From positions 1-7,535 of the forward strand of contig SKXI01000120.1 in NCBI GenBank assembly GCA_007128515.1: DNA of 7,535 nucleotides, in the 5' to 3' direction. The number at the start of each line of letters is the position of its first letter. The stretch's first letter is position 1. The notes beneath the pieces were generated by a model. It worked only from the letters and a program-made list of their open reading frames with translations, was not told the DNA's origin and did not search any database. The position numbers and the translations under genes were made by a program. Shown piece by piece: positions 1 to 5,706 of this stretch. This DNA comes from Halococcaceae archaeon (GTDB taxonomy: Archaea; Halobacteriota; Halobacteria; Halobacteriales; Halalkalicoccaceae).

Positions 1-845
1 ACCACGGCGGTCACGCCGACGGGACCGAGCGCCGCCTCGGCGGCCAGCGCCATGATCGGACCCTCGCCGTCGGGTTCGAGGTCGCCCGTCTCGATCGCAG
101 CGGGCACGTCCACCAGCCCGACGGCGACGTAGACGACCAGCACGTACAGCGCGGTCGTGAGCACGAGCGAGCCGATCATCGCCCGCGGGATCGTCGTTCC
201 GGGGTCTTTGACCTCCTCGGCGACGGCGGCGATCTTGATCACCCCGGCGTAGGAGATGAACACGAGCGCCGTCGCCGCGAGCAACCCGCTGCTGCCGGCG
301 TCGAACGCGCCCTCGGTCTGGGCCGGGTCGACGCTCGGAACGCCGCCGACGACGAACCACGCCATCACGAGGACCATCACCCCGACGATGGCGAACTGGA
401 GCCCACCGGTCGACTTCGTGCTCACGACGTTGAGAAGCGTGAAGAACAGCGCGAGGCCGATCGCGAGCGGGAGGATGACCGAGGCGAGGTCGGGAGCGAC
501 GAACACCAGATAGGGCACGCCGCCGACGAGCGCCAGCGCGCCCTTGAACGAGAGCATGAACCAGTTGCCGACGCCGGCGACGGTCCCCAGGAGCGGGCCC
601 ATGCCGCGTTCGACGTAGACGTAGGAGCCGCCGTCCTCGGGCATCGCCGTCGCCATCTCCGAGGCGCTGAACGCCGCCGGCAGGACCAGGAGACCGGCGA
701 GGGCGAACGCGAGCACCACCGCCGGGCCGTCGACGGCGACGTACGCCACTCCCGGCAGGATGAAGATGCCGCTGCCGACCATCGCACCGATCGCGATCGC
801 CATCGTCGAGAGGAGTCCCAGGTCGCGTTTGAGTCCCGTCGGCAT
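1..845 (-). CDS. APC-family amino acid permease, N-terminal part (cut by window edge)
   Basis: Reading on the minus strand from the ATG at 845-843, the frame stays open for 281 codons to the left edge, so the C-terminal part is outside the window. The protein starts MPTGLKRDLGLLST and has the APC helix-1 motif GSGIF at residues 24-28. Further signatures shared with its neighbour are MPEDGG and VERGMGPLLGTVAG, followed by repeated hydrophobic helices; by eye about seven membrane segments lie in the visible part. APC permeases import or exchange amino acids across the cytoplasmic membrane; the substrate cannot be read here, although haloarchaeal members are often annotated as cationic amino acid transporters. 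It is a close paralogue of the permease at 1158-3452, and the two start codons align exactly, which supports this start. Whether it also ends in USP domains is unknown. No convincing TATA element was seen upstream. Confidence 0.9.
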   Translation of the reverse strand, partial: MPTGLKRDLGLLSTMAIAIGAMVGSGIFILPGVAYVAVDGPAVVLAFALAGLLVLPAAFSASEMATAMPEDGGSYVYVERGMGPLLGTVAGVGNWFMLSFKGALALVGGVPYLVFVAPDLASVILPLAIGLALFFTLLNVVSTKSTGGLQFAIVGVMVLVMAWFVVGGVPSVDPAQTEGAFDAGSSGLLAATALVFISYAGVIKIAAVAEEVKDPGTTIPRAMIGSLVLTTALYVLVVYVAVGLVDVPAAIETGDLEPDGEGPIMALAAEAALGPVGVTAV

Positions 846-1157
846 CAGGCGCCCCGCCCCGCAACGGCGGTTGGATCGGTCCCTGGACCGCTCCCGTCTC
901 CGAGTCCGAGCGGCCGATCGGTGGCGGGGCTGGTCCGTTCTCCGTCGAGGCCCACGATCGGGGTTCGCGAGGGGGAACACGCTGGTGAGCGCCGCGGGCG
1001 AGGTCGGACGCGCGTGGTTCGGACGGTCTGGTCGTATCTTCGAGTGGATGACATCGGATCGTTCGCGGACCACGGGGGATCCCGTCGTTCCACGGTGTGT
1101 AGGTGTAACCGGAGGCCCGGGCGAACAAGACCGTCGTACCTGACAGGTGAGGGTGTC
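846..1157. other. 312-nt intergenic region between tandem permease genes
   Basis: No credible gene was found on either strand. The only frame of note, on the minus strand and ending at the ATG of the downstream permease, encodes an Arg/Pro/Ser/Thr-rich peptide without hydrophobic segments and looks like non-coding GC-rich sequence. The region should contain the 3' end of the upstream transcript and the promoter of the permease at 1-845, but I could not identify a TATA box at the usual distance. An 11-nt interrupted palindrome (ACCTGACAGGT, 1138-1148) lies 10 nt past the stop codon of the upstream gene. Confidence 0.6.
1138..1148. repeat. Short interrupted palindrome downstream of permease stop
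   Basis: ACCTG-A-CAGGT is a perfect 5-bp inverted repeat around one central base, just beyond the stop codon of the permease-USP gene. The loop is too small for an efficient RNA hairpin and no T-run follows, so it is not an obvious terminator. It could be a protein-binding half-site pair or chance. Confidence 0.3.
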
Positions 1158-3452
1158 TCAGCCGAACAGCCGGTCGAGCACGAGTCGTTTCACCAGCCCG
1201 CCCCGGCTCCCCTCGCGCGTCTGGACCATCACCGCCGTGCAGTCGACGGCCTCGACCAGCCGGTCGCCGGGACGGCCGAGGAGCACACCCTCGATCCCGC
1301 CCCGTTCCGCACCGGTCACGAGGAGATCGGCGTCGGCGGCGAAGCGGGCCATCCCCGCGACCCGGTCGTCGGTCTCGATGAGCCGCGGCGTGACCGGCAC
1401 CGTGCAGATCGACGCGAGCGCGTCGTGGTACTCCCGGATCGTGGCCTTCCGAGACTCGGGGGCGTCGGTGGGAACCGCCCCCATGAGCGTGATCGCCGCC
1501 TCCGCTTCCTCCGCGATGGCGTCTGCGATCAGCAGTTTCAGCGGGTCGAACGCGCCTCGCCCCGCCGCCACGACCACCTCGTCGATGCCGTCGAGCTCCC
1601 GGGACTCGACGAGGACCACGTCACACGGGGCATTCGCGAGGATCCAGGAGAGGTCGCCGCCGAACAGCCGTTCGTACGGCTCGACCCGGCTCCGTTCGAG
1701 GACGATCAGGTCCGCCCCCTCGTAGGCAGCGTACTCGACGATCGCCTCCCGCACGTCCTCGGTCGCGACCTCGCGGTAGTCGATCAGGGCGTTTCGAGCG
1801 AGCGGTGCCCCGTCGGTCGCGACCTCCTCGACGGGGAACCACGGCGGCGCCTCTCCCTCCTCGAAGTCGAGCCAGTCGGGGACGTCCGCCGTCCGGACCC
1901 GTGGACCGCTCGCGGTGAACACCCGGTGGGGAACCTCGTCGAACCGGGCGACGGTGACGTGCTCTCGGCGGAGCCTCGAGAGGTCCGCGGCGACCCGGAC
2001 CATGTCCCGACGGGCGCTCTCGGTCGTTCGATCGGTGATCGCCACCAGCACCTCGTAGGTCCCGTCGCCCTCGAACAGCTCGCGGGTGCGCTCGACTGCC
2101 TCCTGCCCGAGGTTCCGGCGGACCCCGGTCTGTGCGGCACCCTCGCGCTCGACGCGTGGGCGGGCGTACCAGAGATACCAGACGAGCGAGAGGAGGACGA
2201 TCCCCATCGCGCCGGCGAACGGCACCAGCCCCATCTGGGTGAGGACGACCAGCCCGCTCACGACGCCGAACAGCTGTGTCCAGGGGTAGAGCGGCGCGGT
2301 GAACTCGGGCTGGTACTCCTCGATCGCTCCCTCACGGAAGCCGATCAGCGCGACGTTGAGCAGGACGAAGACGAGTATCTGGAAGGCGCTGCCGAAGCGG
2401 GCGACCTGTTCGACCGGCAGGAACGTCACGATGAGGATCACCACCCCACCGGTGAGGGCGATGGCGTTGACGGGGGTCGAAAACCGGTCGCTGACCCGTT
2501 CGAGCGCGGGCGGAACCAGCCCGTCGCGGGCCATCGCGAGCGGAAATCGCGAGGCGGCGAGTATGCCGGCGTTCGCGGTCGAGGCGAGGGCGAGCAGCGC
2601 GGCGAGGACGATCACGATCACGCCGACCTGGCCGAAGACCGCGTCCGCGGCCGCCGCGATCGGTGCGGGGTCACCCGGTTCGCCGGGTTCCGGAACGAAC
2701 CCCGCGCCGGGAGTGAGGTCGACGACACCGATCGCGACGTAGACGATACCCATGTAGAGCGCGGTGGTGAAGAGCAGCGAGCCGACCATCGCGAGCGGGA
2801 GGTTCCGCCCCGGGTTCTTCACCTCCTCGGCGACCGCGGTCACCTTCGTGACGCCGGCGTAGGAGACGAACACCGCGCCGATCGCCGCGAGTATCCCTCC
2901 CGACGTGGGGTCGAAGCTCCCCGCGGTCTGACCGGGATCAACGCTCCCAGCCCCACCGAGGACGAAGTACGCCATCGCGGCGAGCATCACGCCCACGATG
3001 ACGAACTGGACGGTACCGGATCCCTTCGCGCTGACGGCGTTCACCAGGGTGAAAAAGAGCGCGAGGACGACCGCGAACGCGACGATGTACTCCGCGAGCG
3101 TGGGCGCGAGGATAACGAGGTAAGGGACGCCGCCGACGAGCGCGAGCGAGCCCTTGAGCGAGAGCATCAGCCAGGTGCCGATGCCGGCGACCGTCCCCAG
3201 AAGCGGTCCCATCCCGCGTTCGACGTAGATGTACGCGCCGCCGTCTTCCGGCATCGCCGTCGCCATCTCGGCGGCGCTCATCGCCGCCGGCAACACGAGC
3301 AGGCCCGCGATGCCGAACGCGAGCACCGCCGCCGGTCCGGCGTCGGCGTACGCGATGGCGGGGAGGATGAAGATACCCGAACCGACCATCGCGCCGATCG
3401 CCAACGCCGTCGTCGAGAGGAGTCCCAGGTCGCGTTTGAGTCCGCTTGCCAC
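1158..3452 (-). CDS. APC-family amino acid permease fused to two UspA-like domains
   Basis: This is a 764-residue cytoplasmic-membrane transporter. Residues 1-430 form the APC permease: GSGIF at 24-28 is the broken helix-1 substrate/ion motif, and some 12 hydrophobic segments follow, ending at WYLWYARPR (424-432). A linker leads to two USP-type folds at about 466-616 (starts YEVLVAITDR, ends VVLVES) and 623-745 (starts DEVVVAAGRG, ends VMVQTREG). Fusion of APC permeases to C-terminal USP domains is known in haloarchaea and is thought to regulate transport; the substrate is probably an amino acid, possibly cationic. The G-x-x-G of the usual USP ATP loop is lost in both domains (E586..R589 and G714..R717), so ATP binding is doubtful. 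The GTG start at 3452 was chosen because it aligns residue for residue with the paralogue's ATG and has a TATA-like TCTTTC 24-29 nt upstream. A longer in-frame start at 3554 would add a 34-residue polar tail without family support. Confidence 0.93.
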   Translation of the reverse strand: MASGLKRDLGLLSTTALAIGAMVGSGIFILPAIAYADAGPAAVLAFGIAGLLVLPAAMSAAEMATAMPEDGGAYIYVERGMGPLLGTVAGIGTWLMLSLKGSLALVGGVPYLVILAPTLAEYIVAFAVVLALFFTLVNAVSAKGSGTVQFVIVGVMLAAMAYFVLGGAGSVDPGQTAGSFDPTSGGILAAIGAVFVSYAGVTKVTAVAEEVKNPGRNLPLAMVGSLLFTTALYMGIVYVAIGVVDLTPGAGFVPEPGEPGDPAPIAAAADAVFGQVGVIVIVLAALLALASTANAGILAASRFPLAMARDGLVPPALERVSDRFSTPVNAIALTGGVVILIVTFLPVEQVARFGSAFQILVFVLLNVALIGFREGAIEEYQPEFTAPLYPWTQLFGVVSGLVVLTQMGLVPFAGAMGIVLLSLVWYLWYARPRVEREGAAQTGVRRNLGQEAVERTRELFEGDGTYEVLVAITDRTTESARRDMVRVAADLSRLRREHVTVARFDEVPHRVFTASGPRVRTADVPDWLDFEEGEAPPWFPVEEVATDGAPLARNALIDYREVATEDVREAIVEYAAYEGADLIVLERSRVEPYERLFGGDLSWILANAPCDVVLVESRELDGIDEVVVAAGRGAFDPLKLLIADAIAEEAEAAITLMGAVPTDAPESRKATIREYHDALASICTVPVTPRLIETDDRVAGMARFAADADLLVTGAERGGIEGVLLGRPGDRLVEAVDCTAVMVQTREGSRGGLVKRLVLDRLFG

Positions 3453-3475
3453 GCAGGACGCTAGGGATTCGTCCG

Positions 3476-3481
3476 GAAAGA
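3476..3481 (-). promoter_or_regulatory. TATA-like element for the permease-USP gene
   Basis: On the minus strand TCTTTC lies 24-29 nt upstream of the GTG start. It fits five of six positions of the haloarchaeal bop TATA consensus tyT(T/a)Ta as I remember it. The spacing predicts a transcript with little or no leader, the common arrangement in haloarchaea, and it supports the GTG at 3452. The match is short and unproven. Confidence 0.35.
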
Positions 3482-3649
3482 CCGTGATACCTGACTCGGA
3501 TGGGGGTCGGCGGGCGGCCGTACCGGGACCTGGCCGTCGGCCGCGCCCGTGCACGCATGGGCGAGCGGGATCCGTCGGCTCACTGCGGGCGAATACCCCC
3601 TCCGGCCTGACTGATCGGTCGCCACGCGGCCCGGGACACCGACGAACCC

Positions 3650-3664
3650 ACCTAACCAGTATGG
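3650..3664 (+). promoter_or_regulatory. Bat-type upstream activator sequence (UAS) candidate for hop
   Basis: ACCTAACCAGTATGG matches 10 of the 13 defined positions of the bop-promoter UAS consensus ACCcnactagTTnGG (from memory of saturation mutagenesis in Halobacterium). There the UAS lies 52-38 nt and the TATA box 30-25 nt before the transcription start. The same geometry here puts the TATA box at 3672-3677, where TTGATC is found, and the transcription start near 3702, a few bases before the hop ATG. Bat-type regulators are proposed to act through this element, and a Bat-like gene begins at 5707. Confidence 0.5.
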
Positions 3665-3671
3665 ACTTCCG

Positions 3672-3677
3672 TTGATC
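3672..3677 (+). promoter_or_regulatory. TATA-like element for hop
   Basis: TTGATC lies exactly where the bop-promoter geometry predicts a TATA box relative to the upstream UAS candidate. It fits four of six positions of tyT(T/a)Ta. A poor TATA box would suit a promoter that depends on an activator. It is supported mainly by spacing. Confidence 0.35.
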
Positions 3678-3693
3678 CTCCGTGCGACCCTAC

Positions 3694-3699
3694 GGGGAG
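3694..3699 (+). promoter_or_regulatory. Possible ribosome binding site before the hop ATG
   Basis: GGGGAG ends 9 nt before the ATG at 3709 and is partly complementary to the archaeal 16S 3' end. It favours this ATG over the in-frame GTG at 3682. If transcription starts near 3702, as the UAS/TATA spacing predicts, the site is not in the mRNA and translation would be essentially leaderless, so the two readings compete. Confidence 0.3.
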
Positions 3700-3708
3700 T
3701 TGTACACC

Positions 3709-4581
3709 ATGACACCGACCGCTCTCACGGCATCGGCTGTACAGCACCTCCCGTTCCAGTTGACGGACGCGGAGCTGGTCAGCGAGGTCTTCGCGGACCC
3801 CGTCCTCGCGAGCTCGTTCGTCGCGAACATCGCGCTCGCGGGCGTGACGATCCTCTTCATCGCCTACCTGGGCCGGAACCTCACCGACCCGCGGACGAAG
3901 ATGATCGCCATCGCGACGATGATGATCTCGGTCGTCTCGATCTCGAGCTACACCGGGCTGACCTCCGGGCTCACGCTCTCGGTGATCGAGATGCCCGCGG
4001 GTCACGCCGCGGAGGGGAGCACGTACGCCGGTGAGGACGGCGTCCTGACGATGTGGGGACGCTACCTCACCTGGACGTTCTCAACGCCCTTCATCCTGCT
4101 CGTGCTCGGGCTGATCGCCGGCTCGAACTGGACGAAGATCATGACGACCATCGCGTTCACGATCGCGATGTGTGTGACGGGGCTCGCCGCCGCGCTCACC
4201 ACCTCCTCGCTCGCGATGCGGTGGTGGTGGTTCGTGCTGAGCAGCCTCTTCTTCCTCGTGATCGTCTACGTGCTGCTCGTCGAGTGGCCGAAGGACGCAG
4301 CGGCCGCCGGGACGAGCGACATCTTCGAGACGCTGAAGCTGCTGACGGTCGTCGGCTGGTTCGGCTACCCCGTGCTCTGGTTCCTCGGCGTCGAGGGGAT
4401 CGCGGTGCTCCAGGTCGGGCTGACCTCCTGGGGCTACAGCATCCTCGACATCATCACGAAGTACATCGTGACGGTGCTGATCATGCTCTACGTCGTGAAA
4501 GAGCCCGCCGAGATCACCGCCGGCAGCGCCTACGGCTCGACGAAGCCGAGCGCGGCCGCCGGCGCGCCCGCCGACGACTGA
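3709..4581 (+). CDS. hop: Halorhodopsin, light-driven chloride pump
   Basis: This is a 290-residue seven-helix retinal protein, close to the 291 residues of Natronomonas halorhodopsin and sharing its PADD C-terminus. It uses light to move chloride inward across the cytoplasmic membrane. Retinal attaches to Lys251 in helix G (LDIITKY), with counter-ion Asp247. Helix C carries the chloride site WGRYLTWTFSTP: Arg118, Thr121 (in place of the proton-pump Asp85) and Ser125. The BC-loop EMPAGH (94-99) and the LVEW, LKLLTVV and GVEG motifs are halorhodopsin-specific, excluding bacteriorhodopsin and sensory rhodopsins. Pocket aromatics Trp122, Trp217, Tyr220 and Trp224 are present. Oddities: the bacteriorhodopsin Asp115 equivalent is Thr151, the Asp96 equivalent is Val132 rather than the usual Ala, and the BC loop is about five residues shorter than in Natronomonas. 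The ATG at 3709 is preferred; an in-frame GTG at 3682 would add nine residues. A Bat-type UAS candidate lies upstream. Confidence 0.97.
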   Translation: MTPTALTASAVQHLPFQLTDAELVSEVFADPVLASSFVANIALAGVTILFIAYLGRNLTDPRTKMIAIATMMISVVSISSYTGLTSGLTLSVIEMPAGHAAEGSTYAGEDGVLTMWGRYLTWTFSTPFILLVLGLIAGSNWTKIMTTIAFTIAMCVTGLAAALTTSSLAMRWWWFVLSSLFFLVIVYVLLVEWPKDAAAAGTSDIFETLKLLTVVGWFGYPVLWFLGVEGIAVLQVGLTSWGYSILDIITKYIVTVLIMLYVVKEPAEITAGSAYGSTKPSAAAGAPADD

Positions 4582-4623
4582 CGCACTCCACACCGCCGAC
4601 CGACTTCTTTCGGAGCCACACGA
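4582..4623. terminator. Convergent intergenic gap, possible two-way terminator
   Basis: These 42 nt separate the convergent stop codons of hop and the membrane-protein gene to its right. The segment 4600-4613 (CCGACTTCTTTCGG) has a 4-bp inverted repeat around a pyrimidine-rich loop, including the CTTCTTT stretch that would suit archaeal termination of the plus-strand transcript. The hairpin is weak, so this is a positional guess. Confidence 0.25.
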
Positions 4624-5214
4624 TCAGCCGACCGGCTCGGCGAGCGCAGCGAGCGAGAACAGCGCGATCGCCGCGCCGGCGGCGACGAGCGAGGCCGTCG
4701 CCGGCGTGACCGGGACACCGACCGTGAGATACGGGTTCACGCCGGCGGCGACGAGCCGATCGACCGCGTCGGGCCCGAACAGGCCGACGGCCGCGACCGC
4801 GACCGTCACGAGGAGGCCGATCGCGCCGGTGACGAAGCCGAGACACGTGCAGGCGTCCTCGATCCCGACCAGCCGCCACGCCTCCGGTTCGGTGAGCGCC
4901 TCGCCGCGGGCGGCACGGGACGAGACCAGGAGGAGGCCAACACCCGCGGCCGAGACCAGGAGCGCGAACAGCAGGACCGAGAGCGCGAGGCCGAGCGGCG
5001 CGGACGTCGGATCGGTCCCGACGTAGCCCTCGGTGACCGGCGCCGGGAGCGAGGCCAGGATCGGAAAGAGGAGCGAGCCCGAGAGCAGGAGGTAGCCACA
5101 CCAGCGGACCTTCCGGGTGAGCGACCACCGCCCCGTCATGGCGTTCCGGTAGCGGATCCGCTCGTAGGTCGACCCGTGGAGGATGCGTTCGGCGTGTGGG
5201 TCGTCGCTCGGCAT
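4624..5214 (-). CDS. Hypothetical four-helix membrane protein
   Basis: I do not recognise this 196-residue protein. It begins with a polar, charged stretch (1-37, with RIRYRNAMTGRW) that probably stays in the cytoplasm, followed by four hydrophobic segments at about 38-57, 73-98, 122-147 and 165-192. A loop at 99-121 is charged and is followed by Cys122 and Cys124 at the mouth of helix 3, a possible metal or redox pair, though this is speculation. There is no catalytic motif. The ATG at 5214 is well supported: TTATAT lies 28-33 nt upstream, predicting transcription from about three bases before the start codon. The gene is convergent with hop (42 nt apart) and lies 45 nt downstream of another four-helix gene on the same strand, so it could be read from its own promoter and by read-through. 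Its position between a rhodopsin and a Bat-like regulator is the only functional clue. Confidence 0.8.
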   Translation of the reverse strand: MPSDDPHAERILHGSTYERIRYRNAMTGRWSLTRKVRWCGYLLLSGSLLFPILASLPAPVTEGYVGTDPTSAPLGLALSVLLFALLVSAAGVGLLLVSSRAARGEALTEPEAWRLVGIEDACTCLGFVTGAIGLLVTVAVAAVGLFGPDAVDRLVAAGVNPYLTVGVPVTPATASLVAAGAAIALFSLAALAEPVG

Positions 5215-5241
5215 CGCGGGGAAAGGGGAGGGTAGCCAGCG

Positions 5242-5247
5242 ATATAA
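5242..5247 (-). promoter_or_regulatory. TATA box for the downstream four-helix membrane protein
   Basis: TTATAT on the minus strand (within GGTTATATC) stands out in this GC-rich sequence. It is 28-33 nt before the ATG at 5214, placing the transcription start at or within a few bases of the start codon: a leaderless or nearly leaderless mRNA. It lies in the 45-nt gap after the stop codon of the preceding gene, so the two genes are at least partly independent transcription units. Confidence 0.6.
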
Positions 5248-5259
5248 CCGCTGTGGTGG

Positions 5260-5658
5260 TCACTCCGCCTCGACGAAGCGCTCCAGGTCGATGACGCCCT
5301 CTTCGGAGAGGACGTCCCTCCCCGAGAGCACGAGCACGCCGCCGATCGCGGAGCCGATCAGCAGTTCGGGGAAGCTCGCCACACCGACCCAGTAGTCGAT
5401 CCCCACCCCCAGGAGGACGGCCGCGCCGATCGCGAGCAGACCGAGACCGATCCACTGGAACCACTGGACGGTGAGTGGACCCAGCTCGGTCTGGGGGAGT
5501 ATGCCGCCGAGGACGAGACAGACCCCGGCGGCGCCGAGTCCGAACAGCTGAATCGCGAGCGAGGCGGAGACGACTGCCGAGTCACCGAGGAGCACGAGCG
5601 TCCCCTGACTCGCGAGGACGAGGAGGAAGCCGAGGTAGGCGAACGGGCGGCTGTGCAC
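5260..5658 (-). CDS. Hypothetical small four-helix membrane protein
   Basis: I do not recognise this protein, 132 residues from the GTG at 5658. Hydrophobic segments lie at about 7-25, 29-53, 66-88 and 97-112, followed by an acidic cytoplasmic-looking tail (113-132, LSGRDVLSEE then GVIDLERFVEAE). WFQW at 66-69 and DYW at 88-90 flank helix 3. There are no enzyme motifs or cysteine pairs. The frame is open further up to a TTG at 5685, which would add nine residues (start LPPYSLDTS); GTG is the more usual start and the family cannot be used to decide. The gene is divergent from the Bat-like regulator, with only 48 nt between the two chosen starts, so both promoters must share that gap or overlap coding sequence. 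A weak TTCTTG lies 25-30 nt before the GTG. It could be co-transcribed with the next gene downstream. Confidence 0.7.
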   Translation of the reverse strand: MHSRPFAYLGFLLVLASQGTLVLLGDSAVVSASLAIQLFGLGAAGVCLVLGGILPQTELGPLTVQWFQWIGLGLLAIGAAVLLGVGIDYWVGVASFPELLIGSAIGGVLVLSGRDVLSEEGVIDLERFVEAE

Positions 5659-5706
5659 GGACGTATCGAGCGAGTACGGAGGCAAGAACCTGTCGTCGAA
5701 GCGCTA

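Noticed and set aside
845..1093. Minus-strand 82-codon frame ending in a TGATG overlap with the left permease start
   Set aside because: The stop/start overlap looks like translational coupling. However, the peptide is Arg/Pro/Ser/Thr-rich with no hydrophobic or conserved segment, and no promoter or start signal was found.
921..3464. Plus-strand open frame of 847 codons opposite the permease-USP gene
   Set aside because: It is the antisense shadow of a clearly real gene. The product is an Arg/Asp/Glu/Gly/His-rich string without domains or hydrophobic core, as expected when GC-rich haloarchaeal codons are read backwards.
3672..4034. Plus-strand 120-codon frame and other frames inside hop
   Set aside because: They overlap the halorhodopsin in other frames and give Arg/His-rich products without motifs.
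3709..4581. Bacteriorhodopsin, sensory rhodopsin or sodium-pump identity for the opsin
   Set aside because: Helix C has Thr and Ser where proton pumps have Asp and Thr, there is no NDQ motif, and the EMPAGH loop and PADD tail are those of halorhodopsins. No transducer gene is next to it.
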